DNA of 23,730 nt, taken from assembly GCA_001873945.1 (NCBI GenBank), contig MNYI01000066.1, forward strand, positions 1 to 23,730, written 5' to 3'. The notes under the pieces are model-generated. The model made no database searches and was not told the DNA's origin. It worked only from the letters and a program-made list of their open reading frames with translations. The position numbers and the translations under genes were made by a program. This document shows positions 1 through 8,014 of the stretch, one piece after another (the first letter of the stretch is position 1; the number at the start of each line of letters is the position of its first letter). This stretch comes from Candidatus Desantisbacteria bacterium CG2_30_40_21. Its GTDB lineage: Bacteria; UBA9089; CG2-30-40-21.

Positions 1-156
1 AGAACACATAAGTTGATAGGTTGATGAGTTTATAGGTTAAAGGAACACAGATTCATAATTCATAAACATTTCCTATCAATTCATCCACTTATCAACCCAT
101 CAACTATTCAACTTATCAACTTTTTGTGTCTTCATGCCTTTGTGGTGAGTAGTTAC
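1..156. repeat. MITE-like palindromic repeat, family B, copy 1 (left end cut by window)
   Basis: This stretch matches 22539-22702 almost base for base; the other copy has one extra 8-bp ttgatagg unit and a few substitutions. The left half holds the words ttgatagg and ttgatgag. The right half holds their complements (ctatcaat, cttatcaac, catcaac), so the whole can fold back on itself. It ends in GTGGTGAGTAGTTAC, the same end as the complete copy. It sits just upstream of the DUF212 gene and could carry that gene's leader. No protein is encoded. The left terminus lies outside the window. Confidence 0.8.
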
Positions 157-172
157 AATAGAGGAAAATAAT

Positions 173-619
173 ATGTCCAATAATATATTTGTTATGCTTA
201 AAAACGAGATATTTCTTTCTGCGTTCCTTGCATGGTTGGTTGCTCAACTCTTAAAGGTTATAATCTATGCTGCCAGAAATAAAAAATTTAATTTTAAGCT
301 TCTTCTTGGCTCTGGTGGGATGCCGAGTTCTCATTCGGCTACAGTTATGGCATTAGCCACTGCTATAGGCAGAACACAGGGGTGGGAAAGTCCGATGTGG
401 ATTGTTACCTTGACCTTTGCCATAATTATTATGACTGATGCTGTTGGGGTAAGGCGGGCTGTAGGTCAACAGGCAACGATTCTGAACAAGATGCTTGATG
501 AATTCTGCACTGATGGAAAAATAGGCGAGACCAGACTAAAGGAGCTTCTTGGACACACCCCGGTAGAGGTAATTGTTGGAGCATTGCTGGGAATTGGAAT
601 GGCTATTGTTTTTACTTGA
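173..619 (+). CDS. Divergent PAP2 / DUF212 (YuiD-like) integral membrane protein
   Basis: The 148-residue protein has the DUF212 signature: GSGGMPSSHSATVMALATA near residues 47-65, then a hydrophobic span, DAVGVRRAVGQQA near 90-102 and LKELLGHTPVEV near 122-133. About four hydrophobic segments suggest an inner-membrane protein. The family is distantly related to PAP2 acid phosphatases, and the PSSHSA motif recalls their second phosphatase motif, but the substrate is not established and I would not assign a reaction. The length is normal for the family. The ATG follows a GAGG-like ribosome site about 10 nt upstream. Repeat family B ends 17 nt before the start. The promoter of the next gene overlaps its stop codon. 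Confidence 0.88.
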   Translation: MSNNIFVMLKNEIFLSAFLAWLVAQLLKVIIYAARNKKFNFKLLLGSGGMPSSHSATVMALATAIGRTQGWESPMWIVTLTFAIIIMTDAVGVRRAVGQQATILNKMLDEFCTDGKIGETRLKELLGHTPVEVIVGALLGIGMAIVFT

Positions 620-644
620 CATAATCAATAAATTATGGTATTCT
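616..644 (+). promoter_or_regulatory. Sigma70-type promoter for the Re-citrate synthase/mdh operon
   Basis: TTGACA at 616-621 is a perfect -35 box. After a 17-bp spacer comes TATTCT at 639-644, preceded by TGg (extended -10). The -35 box overlaps the stop codon of the DUF212 gene. Transcription would start near 651, about 20 nt before the ATG at 672, leaving room for the ribosome site AAGGAGG at 658-664. This supports an independent transcript for the genes from 672 onward. Confidence 0.7.
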
Positions 645-671
645 AAATAAAAATAAAAAGGAGGCAATTAA

Positions 672-1991
672 ATGTCTAAGAAAAATGTTTCAATTGATGG
701 ACAGAAACAGAATAAGATATACCTGCTTGATGTGACCAATCGGGATGGGGTGCAGACATCCAGATTAGGATTGGCAAAACTACAAAAGACCATGCTGAAT
801 CTCTATTTTAATGAAATGGGGATATTCCAGAGTGAGTTTGGGTTTCCGACAACCCATCACGAGGAAAATTATTTGAATGCAAATGTTGAATTGGCAGAAA
901 TGGGGGTATTAAGCCCCATAATACTGAGTGGCTGGTGTCGGGCAATAAAAGAGGATATTGACTACTGCCTGCAGCAGACAACCGTCCGACACCTGAATAT
1001 ATCCATATCTACCTCTGTGCAGATGACTAAGGGTAAGTTTGGGGATCGAATGGTTAGAAGCCCCAAGGATGACCCAAGCAAACCAAATCTTATTGATAAA
1101 ATGGTTGAGGCATTAAAAAGGGCAAAGGATGGCGGCATACAAACCATTGGTGTTAATGCTGAGGATGCCTCAAGGACAGATATGGAGTTTTTGATAGAGT
1201 TTGCTCAAGCTGCCAAGGAAAATGGTGCAGACAGGATAAGATATTGTGATACATTGGGTTATGAAGACCCATTTACAACCTATGAGCGAATACATCAATT
1301 AGCTAGTGAGATTCAGATTCCCATAGAAATGCATTTTCATAATGACTTAGGTATGGCTGTGGCATGTTCTGTGGCCGGGGCAAAGGGGGCTATTGATGCA
1401 GGTGTTGATGCCTATATAAATGTAACCATAAATGGAATGGGGGAGCGGGCAGGCAATGCAGACTTAGTCGGTGTAATCCTTGCCTTGAAATACTCAAGCG
1501 GGTTTGAGAAGACCAAATATATCCTTGATGAAGGGGTGAAACTATCGTGTGCATGGAAGGTATCAAGGTATGCATCATACGCATTTAGGGTACCTATTCC
1601 TATTAATCAGATAGGGGTAGGGGCAAATGCCTTTGCTCATGAATCTGGTATCCATGCAGATGGTGCCCTGAAGAATAGCCGAAATTATGAGTTGTATGAT
1701 TTCGAGGAGCTTGGACGGGGAGAGCCTGAAATAATTGAAACAGGCAGACAGATTACGGTTGGTGAATACAGTGGGATTAAGGGGTTCAGAAATATATCCG
1801 ACAAATTGGAGATAGAATTCAAGGATGAAAAAGAGGCACACAAGGTATTGGAACTTGTCCGATATGCTAATGTTCATACCCAACAGCCGTTGACTGTGGA
1901 TGAATTAAAGTTTATTGCCAAGTATCCGGATATGACCAGAAAGATAATGACCATGGCTCCGCTGGTTATTATTAACAGAAGGTTTTTGTAA
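672..1991 (+). CDS. Re-citrate synthase-like protein (homocitrate/isopropylmalate synthase superfamily)
   Basis: The 439-residue protein is a DRE-TIM (HMGL-like) acyltransferase that would condense acetyl-CoA with a 2-oxo acid. Visible motifs are DVTNRDGVQT near the N-terminus (usually D-T-LRDGEQ), the metal-binding HFHND, GMGERAGNADL, and a HESGIHADG loop after the barrel. The DVTNRDGVQT form, where the usual Glu is Val, and the phrase FQSEFGFPTTHHEENYL suit the Re-citrate synthase branch known from anaerobes lacking normal citrate synthase. The next gene is malate dehydrogenase, which would supply oxaloacetate. The alternative is homocitrate synthase; nothing from lysine or nitrogenase cofactor synthesis lies nearby. 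The superfamily is certain and the exact substrate is inferred. A strong ribosome site (AAGGAGG) precedes the ATG. Confidence 0.7.
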   Translation: MSKKNVSIDGQKQNKIYLLDVTNRDGVQTSRLGLAKLQKTMLNLYFNEMGIFQSEFGFPTTHHEENYLNANVELAEMGVLSPIILSGWCRAIKEDIDYCLQQTTVRHLNISISTSVQMTKGKFGDRMVRSPKDDPSKPNLIDKMVEALKRAKDGGIQTIGVNAEDASRTDMEFLIEFAQAAKENGADRIRYCDTLGYEDPFTTYERIHQLASEIQIPIEMHFHNDLGMAVACSVAGAKGAIDAGVDAYINVTINGMGERAGNADLVGVILALKYSSGFEKTKYILDEGVKLSCAWKVSRYASYAFRVPIPINQIGVGANAFAHESGIHADGALKNSRNYELYDFEELGRGEPEIIETGRQITVGEYSGIKGFRNISDKLEIEFKDEKEAHKVLELVRYANVHTQQPLTVDELKFIAKYPDMTRKIMTMAPLVIINRRFL

Positions 1992-1998
1992 AATTAAT

Positions 1999-2027
1999 GT
2001 AGGGGCGGTTTGCGAATCGCCCCTTAC
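1999..2027. repeat. Short GTAGGGGCG palindrome (REP-like, family E, copy 1)
   Basis: GTAGGGGCG and CGCCCCTTAC are inverted around a 10-nt centre and form a GC-rich hairpin in otherwise AT-rich DNA. The same GTAGGGGCGA word opens the element at 20584. It lies 7 nt after the upstream stop codon and 40 nt before mdh, so it may stabilise or partly terminate the transcript. It lacks a T-tract and is not a typical intrinsic terminator. Confidence 0.6.
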
Positions 2028-2067
2028 CAACCCCAAATGGATGATATTATTGTAGGAGAGAAAATAC

Positions 2068-3021
2068 ATGATAGCCAAAATCGGTATTATTGGTGGAGGA
2101 AATATTGGTGGTGTGCTTGTTCAAGAGATAGCCAACCGCAGGCTGGCACGGTCAATTGGGCTGGTTGATGTAAAGGGACCTGCTGTGGCAAGCGGCAAGT
2201 GCCTTGACATTGCTGAAGGGATTCCAGTGATTAATGTTGATATCGCTATTGAGGGAAGCAAGTCTTATGAGGTTATAAAGGATGCTCAGATTGTATTAAA
2301 TACCGCTGGTGTGCCGCGAACTGTGCGGGCTGATGGCAGCATACCTACTAGAGAGGAATTATTAGCCACAAATCTACAGATTACAAATATGGTGGCTGAT
2401 GGTATCCGCAGCTATTGTCCAGAGGCTATTGTTATATCTGTGGCAAATCCATTAGATGCTATCGTGTTTCGACTATTTCAGAGATTAAATATTTCCAAAA
2501 ATAGACTCATTGGTATGGCTGGTGTACTTGATTCAACAAGATACAGGTATTTTGTGGCTCAGGCAGCCGGGGTATCTGTGGAAAGCGTTAATGCCATGGT
2601 GCTTGGTGGTCATGGGGATACCATGGTGCCTGTGAGAAGTTGCTGTCAGATAGGGGGCATTCCAGTAGAGGAATTTTTAGCCGTCGATGTATTGGACAAA
2701 ATTGAGGAAAGGGTACGAAATGCTGGGGCAGAGATAGTAGGTTTAATGGGTACAGGTTCTGCCTTTGTCTCTCCAGCATGGAGCGCCATAGAAATGGTTG
2801 AATCAATAGTTTTTGATAAGAAAAAGATTTTGCCCTGCTGTGTCCTGCTTGAGGGTGAGTATGGGGTTAATGGGTATTTTGTCGGTGTGCCTGTGGTTCT
2901 TGGGGCAGAAGGAAGAGAGAAAATAATCGAAATCAAGCTTACAGATACAGAGAAACAAGCATTTGACAAGTCAGTTGAGGCTGTAAAGAAAACTGTGGCA
3001 GAGGTAAAGGCTATTGCTTAA
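2068..3021 (+). CDS. mdh: Malate dehydrogenase (LDH/MDH superfamily)
   Basis: The 317-residue NAD(P)-dependent dehydrogenase would interconvert malate and oxaloacetate in the cytoplasm. It has the nucleotide-binding GGGNIGG at residues 9-15 and the substrate-binding arginines in AGVPR and PTREELL; Arg rather than Gln there favours malate over lactate. It also has the third arginine in VLDSTRYR and the catalytic-His motif LGGHGDTMVP. A short insertion (TVRADGSI) lies in the active-site loop compared with the usual PRKPGMSRDDL. AGGAGAG sits 7 nt before the ATG. The gene follows the Re-citrate synthase-like gene, consistent with oxaloacetate feeding citrate formation. The last codons overlap the next gene by 8 nt, implying translational coupling. 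Confidence 0.88.
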   Translation: MIAKIGIIGGGNIGGVLVQEIANRRLARSIGLVDVKGPAVASGKCLDIAEGIPVINVDIAIEGSKSYEVIKDAQIVLNTAGVPRTVRADGSIPTREELLATNLQITNMVADGIRSYCPEAIVISVANPLDAIVFRLFQRLNISKNRLIGMAGVLDSTRYRYFVAQAAGVSVESVNAMVLGGHGDTMVPVRSCCQIGGIPVEEFLAVDVLDKIEERVRNAGAEIVGLMGTGSAFVSPAWSAIEMVESIVFDKKKILPCCVLLEGEYGVNGYFVGVPVVLGAEGREKIIEIKLTDTEKQAFDKSVEAVKKTVAEVKAIA

Positions 3022-4621
3022 ACAAGGGACAACCAGCATTAAATGGTTGGGTGAGGCAGTGGTTCTGGCAATGCTTGTAATAATTTTCTGCCTGTCTGCC
3101 TCACTTGCCTATGCTTATGAAGATTTCTCAAATGCACGCATTAACAGCCCGAATGATATCTGGGATTTGGTAAACGATGGGGAAATATCCTATGAATACG
3201 GTCAGACCCTCCTGGAATTGTATGATAATCCCCTGCTGCTTACCCATGCCTCTAAGGAAGACCTCAAGGAATTATCTATTTTGTCGCAGGAAGAGATAAA
3301 GAAACTTCTGGAATATCAAAAAGATCCTGCCATAGAGGGGGACACACACTTCTCTGTAGTAGCTCTCAAGAGGGAAATGGATACAGATGTATTCGAAGCA
3401 ATAAAGCCTTTCTTGAACCAGCAACAGGGACAAGATAATAGCTTGCGATTAACCTATAGCAGTTATCAGCAAGGGCAAACCTCAGAATTGCTCAAGATGT
3501 CTATTAATCCAAAAACGCAACTGTCCCTTTGGAATAAAAATACACAAAAAGATTCGCTTTCCAAGTACTGTCTGGAATTTTATGATTGTGCTGTGGGGTA
3601 TTATTTCCTTCGATTTGGGGAAGGGCTTGTACTTAATAACAGCAGTCGTCAGAGTGGTGATGGGGTGTTCCATGATACCCTTTGGAAAAAGTCAAAGGTA
3701 ATGCGGGGAGCATACCTGACCAAGCCATTTAACAAGATACAGTCCGGGATATTCTTCTCTGATATTTCCGCACAGCCCTATACGCTTAGCCTTAAAGGCT
3801 TTGATAAGGAACGCCTTGTTGGATGCCATACCAAATGGCAAACCAGACAGTTATCTGTTGGGTATACTGGATATGCCTCTAAATTAGAGGGTGCTACCAC
3901 TACAACCTATTTTGTAATGGGACCATTCGTGTCAATAGACCTGCCTGCCTTTCATATCTCTTCCGAGTCCGCATGGTACCATGCAACCAATACCAATGGA
4001 TATGGATGGATTATCAGGCTTGAAAAATCCAAACCATTTTATGATATAACCTGTTCTGTGTATGATTTTGATAAAAACTTCTGTACCCCATATGGACATA
4101 TTTCTGGAATTGGAAAAACGCAAGATACGGCTGGTGGCTCTGTCTGTATCAGCCGCTTTTTCAAGGGTAAACTATCAACCGTCCGTGCTTCTTATGACTA
4201 CTCTAAGGGAAATAATGATCGTTTGAAGATCATGGCTTGTTATAATCCATTAAAAAGAATAAGAACTAAATGGTGGATGGAAGCTAAGGATGAGAAAATA
4301 GCCCATACTGGAAAAATTCTCTGGAATATAACACCTGACCTGTCTTCTATGGTTGGGTTAAAGCACGAAAAAAATGATGGCAGGGATAGTGGATATACGA
4401 TTCTCGAATCTACATATAACCTTTGGCATGCAACGAATATAAAGGCAAGGGTAAAGTGGCAGAACAATATGGTTGGGAAGAATTACACAGAATATAGCCT
4501 TCAACTTGTCAACCAATTGCTGAAAAAACACATCAGATTTATCGGAAAGTATACGGTTAAGGAATATAAGGATCATACCCATGATTGTCGAACAAATCTG
4601 GAGATTAAGACGGTGTGGTAA
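3014..4621 (+). CDS. Exported helix-hairpin-helix protein with predicted outer-membrane beta-barrel
   Basis: The 535-residue product has an N-terminal signal peptide (hydrophobic AVVLAMLVIIFCLSASLAYA, likely cut before YEDF). Two helical segments of helix-hairpin-helix type follow (residues about 35-100; HASKEDLKELSILSQEEIKK). The rest is rich in alternating polar/hydrophobic strands with many Tyr, Trp and Gly, and the chain ends in LEIKTVW, an aromatic last residue as in barrels handled by the BAM machinery. This architecture is seen in poorly characterised outer-membrane proteins of other diderms; I do not know its function. The start is TTG at 3014 overlapping mdh; an in-frame ATG at 3071 would leave a shorter signal peptide. 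Confidence 0.6.
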   Translation: MLKQGTTSIKWLGEAVVLAMLVIIFCLSASLAYAYEDFSNARINSPNDIWDLVNDGEISYEYGQTLLELYDNPLLLTHASKEDLKELSILSQEEIKKLLEYQKDPAIEGDTHFSVVALKREMDTDVFEAIKPFLNQQQGQDNSLRLTYSSYQQGQTSELLKMSINPKTQLSLWNKNTQKDSLSKYCLEFYDCAVGYYFLRFGEGLVLNNSSRQSGDGVFHDTLWKKSKVMRGAYLTKPFNKIQSGIFFSDISAQPYTLSLKGFDKERLVGCHTKWQTRQLSVGYTGYASKLEGATTTTYFVMGPFVSIDLPAFHISSESAWYHATNTNGYGWIIRLEKSKPFYDITCSVYDFDKNFCTPYGHISGIGKTQDTAGGSVCISRFFKGKLSTVRASYDYSKGNNDRLKIMACYNPLKRIRTKWWMEAKDEKIAHTGKILWNITPDLSSMVGLKHEKNDGRDSGYTILESTYNLWHATNIKARVKWQNNMVGKNYTEYSLQLVNQLLKKHIRFIGKYTVKEYKDHTHDCRTNLEIKTVW

Positions 4622-4680
4622 GAATGATGACTCATGCCTGAAATATTGTGCAGAAATGGATAGAATAATGCTTAATAAAA

Positions 4681-4729
4681 TTGATTAATTTACCGATAAA
4701 TAATATAAGTCTTATAGGATTTATAAGAC
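4681..4729 (+). promoter_or_regulatory. Putative promoter with palindromic operator
   Basis: TTGATT (4681-4686), a 17-bp spacer and TATAAG (4704-4709) form a moderate promoter. Immediately after the -10 box lies a perfect 8-bp inverted repeat, GTCTTATA / TATAAGAC (4709-4716 and 4722-4729), with a 5-nt centre. It would cover the transcription start of the cyclase-like/folC operon and is well placed as a repressor site. Alternatively it is a short leader hairpin. Confidence 0.45.
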
Positions 4730-4757
4730 CTATATTAATAGCTTAAAGGAAGAAAAA

Positions 4758-5474
4758 ATGGGGCTTTTTTTTGGTAAAAAAGAAAGATTGGATAAATATT
4801 TACCTCAAAACCAGTCAAATGGAAAGACACATGCCTCCATTTCGCCGGTTGTTACTCATGACTTAGGCGGCAGGAAGGAGAAGGTAGTTCTTTTTCTTTC
4901 TAAGGTATATGGGTTTGAGAGTGTGATTAAATTAAGGGAATTGCATGAAGGGGTGGATCTTCTTAATGAATATTATAAAATAATCATTGATACTACCCTT
5001 AAGTTTGAGGGTGAATTTATGGGGATATTTGCAGGGTTTGTATGTAATGTTTTTGGTGCATCAATTCGGCATCACAATGATATTCGTCGAGCAGTCAGGT
5101 GTTCTTTGGAGGTTCAAAAAGAGGTAAAGGGGTTAAGTGACGAAAGAACAATGCGAGGACTGGAGATTATGAAGGTAGGTATGGCACTGAGTGCAGGTGA
5201 TGTCCTTATTGGTCATTTTGGAAGCAGTCGCAGGATGAGTTATGCTGCCATGGGTGAGCCAGTTGATTTGTGTTATAAATTCTGTGAAATGGCTGAACCC
5301 GGGCAGATACTTGCTACTTCAAGTATCTGTGATGATATCAAGGATATTGGAGAGATTATCCTCCTGCGACCGTATCGAGTCTCAAATGCAGCCAAGCCTA
5401 TTCCTGTGTTTCATATAAAAAACCTGAAACGATATCATTCGGAGTTAAGTGTAAAACATACAGGGATTGTTTGA
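4758..5474 (+). CDS. Class III adenylate/guanylate cyclase-like protein, catalytically degenerate
   Basis: The 238-residue protein aligns by eye over residues 43-195 with class III nucleotide cyclase domains: VVLFLSKVYGF, LLNEYY, VFGAS, DIRRAVRCSLEVQ, GDVLIGHFGSSRRMSYAAMGEPVDL and AEPGQILATSS. The key residues are gone. The first metal-binding Asp (F-D-I-GF) is replaced in LFLSKVYGF, the second (GD before the VFG strand) reads AG at 92-93, the purine-selecting positions read M/G and A, and the NxxxR pair reads D170/K174. The fold appears retained and catalysis lost, so a binding or regulatory role is inferred. There is no transmembrane segment. AAAGGA lies 7 nt before the ATG. Its stop overlaps the folC start. 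Confidence 0.75.
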   Translation: MGLFFGKKERLDKYLPQNQSNGKTHASISPVVTHDLGGRKEKVVLFLSKVYGFESVIKLRELHEGVDLLNEYYKIIIDTTLKFEGEFMGIFAGFVCNVFGASIRHHNDIRRAVRCSLEVQKEVKGLSDERTMRGLEIMKVGMALSAGDVLIGHFGSSRRMSYAAMGEPVDLCYKFCEMAEPGQILATSSICDDIKDIGEIILLRPYRVSNAAKPIPVFHIKNLKRYHSELSVKHTGIV

Positions 5475-6757
5475 TGAACTATAAAGCATCTATTGCATAT
5501 TTTGAGGAACTTGGGCGATTTGGGATACAACTTGGATTGGAAAGAGTGATACAGCTTCTTGAATTGATGGGAAATCCTCACAAAAACCTGAAATATATCC
5601 ATGTTGCTGGAACAAATGGCAAGGGATCTACTGTTGCCTTTCTTGTTTCAATCCTGTCTTGTTCCGGGTATAGGGTTGGGGCTTACACCTCTCCACATCT
5701 TATTCGATTTAATGAACGAATAGCCATTAATGATGAACAGATTTCCGATGAGGATGTTGCCGAGTTAACTTCGCAAATATCTGAAATTATTGAGTCTTCA
5801 TGCCTCAAAATTACTTATTTTGAGGCAGCTACAGCCCTTGCCTTTGCCTATTTTGCCCAGCAAAAAGTGGATATTGTGGTGTTGGAGGTTGGGCTTGGTG
5901 GCAGATTGGATGCAACCAATGTCATCATTCCCTTGGTGAGTGTTATTACCAATATTTCACTTGAGCATACAACTATATTAGGAAATACTGTTGAATTGAT
6001 TGCGAGGGAAAAGGCTGGTATTATTAAGCAAGAAGTCCCTGTGGTCTGTGGGGTGATGGATGAAAGAGCTGTGGACACGATTCAACAGGTAGCTCAGCAA
6101 AACCATGCCCCTCTTCACTTGGTTGCTAAAGAGATTAAAATAGAGGGTAATACCATTAAAACAATACATAATACCTATGCATCTATCCAGTTAGCCTTAG
6201 CAGGGTATCACCAGATGCAGAATGCAGCCTGTGCCATCTTAGCAGCTGAGGTGTTGGCAAGCAGGTGGGGCAGAATTAATTATAAATCTATTCCTCATAC
6301 CTTAAACAATACCCATTGGCCTGGCAGGCTTCAGATTGTGAGGCAAAAACCTTTAATAGTTGTTGATGGTGCCCATAATCCGGCTGGGACAAAGGTATTG
6401 CGCAAAGCAATAGAAGACTATTTTGACTATTCCCAGCTTATCCTTGTTCTTGGTATCCTTGATGATAAAGACAAAACAGCCATGATGAGGGAATTAATTG
6501 CTGATAATGAGCGACTGAAACTGCTTATTCTGACTAAACCAAAGACAAGCAGGGCATTTCCGCCAGACAAATTACTTAAAGAAGCAGATAAATATTGTGT
6601 GCCGGTCATGGTTTGCGAAGATATTCCTATAGCTATGAATATGGCAATAAAGATGGCTGATGGAGATGATCTGATCTGTCTGGCAGGGTCATTGTATGTA
6701 GTGGCAGAGGTACTGGAGGGATGTACTTGTTCAAGCATAACACCAGCTATCTCCTGA
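5474..6757 (+). CDS. folC: Folylpolyglutamate synthase / dihydrofolate synthase
   Basis: This Mur-ligase-family enzyme adds glutamate to dihydropteroate or folates with ATP. The 427-residue chain carries the P-loop AGTNGKGSTVAFL near residues 45-57, the YTSPHL and RFNERI motif, the FEAATALAF stretch, EVGLGGRLDATN, and DGAHNPAG in the C-terminal part, all hallmarks of FolC. The length is normal. ATG 5474 overlaps the upstream TGA by one base (TGATG); a TTG at 5471 would add one residue and is less likely. The coupling with the cyclase-like gene suggests co-translation. The last 37 nt overlap a start codon of the following ORF. Confidence 0.93.
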   Translation: MNYKASIAYFEELGRFGIQLGLERVIQLLELMGNPHKNLKYIHVAGTNGKGSTVAFLVSILSCSGYRVGAYTSPHLIRFNERIAINDEQISDEDVAELTSQISEIIESSCLKITYFEAATALAFAYFAQQKVDIVVLEVGLGGRLDATNVIIPLVSVITNISLEHTTILGNTVELIAREKAGIIKQEVPVVCGVMDERAVDTIQQVAQQNHAPLHLVAKEIKIEGNTIKTIHNTYASIQLALAGYHQMQNAACAILAAEVLASRWGRINYKSIPHTLNNTHWPGRLQIVRQKPLIVVDGAHNPAGTKVLRKAIEDYFDYSQLILVLGILDDKDKTAMMRELIADNERLKLLILTKPKTSRAFPPDKLLKEADKYCVPVMVCEDIPIAMNMAIKMADGDDLICLAGSLYVVAEVLEGCTCSSITPAIS

Positions 6758-7212
6758 AGATATTTCACCAGCTTGTGGCATGTGCCATCTGGCTATTTTT
6801 TTCAATAAATTTATATGCACTACAACCACCTATTTTATCTTCCGTTATTTCAGAACAAAAAGTTACTTCAATTGACATTTCCGAACTCTTGCCTTTTTAT
6901 GAAACCCTTTCCCCTGACGAAAAAGAAGAACAGATAAGAGACTGGACGGTATATGGTTTGCTTGTAAGCTTAAATCTCTCGGAAAAAAGTGTCAAAGAAC
7001 TTTTGCAAGGGACAATGCCGATGAGATACCAGTATCTTAAAAATTCCGTTGACAATGAAATTTCACCGGGAAGAATAAAATATATCACAGCCAAAGACTG
7101 CATTATGATTCTTTCAGAGGATAGATTAAATGATAAATCGTTGATAGGCAGCATTCTTGATGAGAAATATTCTCATAACAATTACTGTCCGGAATTAGTA
7201 CGGCTGTTGTAG
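6721..7212 (+). CDS. Unrecognised exported protein, possibly truncated
   Basis: I do not recognise this 163-residue product. It begins with a basic stretch and a hydrophobic segment (IFHQLVACAIWLFFSINLYA) resembling a signal peptide or anchor. A charged, mainly helical region follows (SPDEKEEQIRDW; LNLSEKSVKELL). The start overlaps folC. GGAGGG (6715-6720) directly abuts ATG 6721, which is too close, so the in-frame TTG at 6727, 7 nt after GGAGG, may be the true start. The ORF stops right where an IS21-like terminal sequence begins, so its native C-terminus may be lost. Confidence 0.5.
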   Translation: MYLFKHNTSYLLKIFHQLVACAIWLFFSINLYALQPPILSSVISEQKVTSIDISELLPFYETLSPDEKEEQIRDWTVYGLLVSLNLSEKSVKELLQGTMPMRYQYLKNSVDNEISPGRIKYITAKDCIMILSEDRLNDKSLIGSILDEKYSHNNYCPELVRLL

Positions 7213-7262
7213 TTTCCGTTCAAAATTGACCCACTTTTCCACTCCAAAACTGACCCACCCTT
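7208..7262. mobile_element. Probable IS21-family terminal remnant
   Basis: Two near-identical 14-mers, CAAAATTGACCCAC (7221-7234) and CAAAACTGACCCAC (7245-7258), lie 24 nt apart in an AT-rich block. Repeated TGACCCAC-type motifs of this kind are typical of IS21-family ends, where the transposase binds several copies. No istA or istB reading frame is present, so only an end or a deletion scar is visible. It lies exactly between two ORFs of unknown function. Confidence 0.5.
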
Positions 7263-7363
7263 AATGAAAAAAGATTAAAACGATCGTACCATTTCTGGAC
7301 AAGAAAATATATAATAGAAGAACAGAATGTCTACCCTTACTTTCTTCCCGTAATTATTCACTT

Positions 7364-8014
7364 ATGGGACAGAGCCTTTTTCTGTATGGTGGGGTGTCAT
7401 TAGCCTCAAAGAAAGATATTGTCCAGAAATTGAAAAGAAAAGCAACAACACAGATTGCAAAAAAAGAAGCGGTTCCTCCAGCAGGAATAAAGGGGCGTAT
7501 AACAAAAACCACGAAGATTCAGGAACCAGTTTATCCGCTAAGGGTTGTAGAAAGCAACCCAGAACCAGAAATCACACCAGACCAGAAAGAATTAAGAGTA
7601 CATTGCAAGATTAATAATATGAATTATGGGAATTTACTTGTAGAAAAAAAAGAGACTGTTGTAAAATTGAAATGGAACAAAAATACAGGTGTATTGCTGA
7701 ATGAACTTCTTGATAATCTTGTGAATATACAGCAGACAAAACAAACGGGTTATAAAGACGAGAGAATTTTTAGTTTGTTGCAGGAAATAGAGGGTGCTAT
7801 CAGGGTTGAGGAAGGGAGAATGTATTTTTTGAAGATTAAAGATATAAAAACGGAGTGGATATGTCTCAGTATAAATGAACCGGATAAAGCAACAGATTAT
7901 CCTGCAAAAGCTGCGGGGACAGAGCCGGATTCAGATATTTTTTATGGCAAAGTGATAACAAATGAACAGGTTAATAAGATTTTGGAGAAGAAAAATACAG
8001 TGAAAATATTGTAA
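7364..8014 (+). CDS. Unrecognised lysine-rich protein
   Basis: The 216-residue product matches no family I can name. The first half is Lys/Pro-rich and likely disordered (KKDIVQKLKRKATTQIAKK, then EPEITPDQK). The second half looks folded, with a helical NTGVLLNELLDNLVNI segment and several short strands. No ribosome site precedes ATG 7364. The frame stays open upstream to 7268, next to the IS21-like remnant, and reads on into a Leu/Ser-rich stretch. It may be the distal part of a gene broken by that element. Its stop codon lies at the start of repeat element D, whose GTAACTATTCAG end supplies the TAA. Confidence 0.45.
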   Translation: MGQSLFLYGGVSLASKKDIVQKLKRKATTQIAKKEAVPPAGIKGRITKTTKIQEPVYPLRVVESNPEPEITPDQKELRVHCKINNMNYGNLLVEKKETVVKLKWNKNTGVLLNELLDNLVNIQQTKQTGYKDERIFSLLQEIEGAIRVEEGRMYFLKIKDIKTEWICLSINEPDKATDYPAKAAGTEPDSDIFYGKVITNEQVNKILEKKNTVKIL

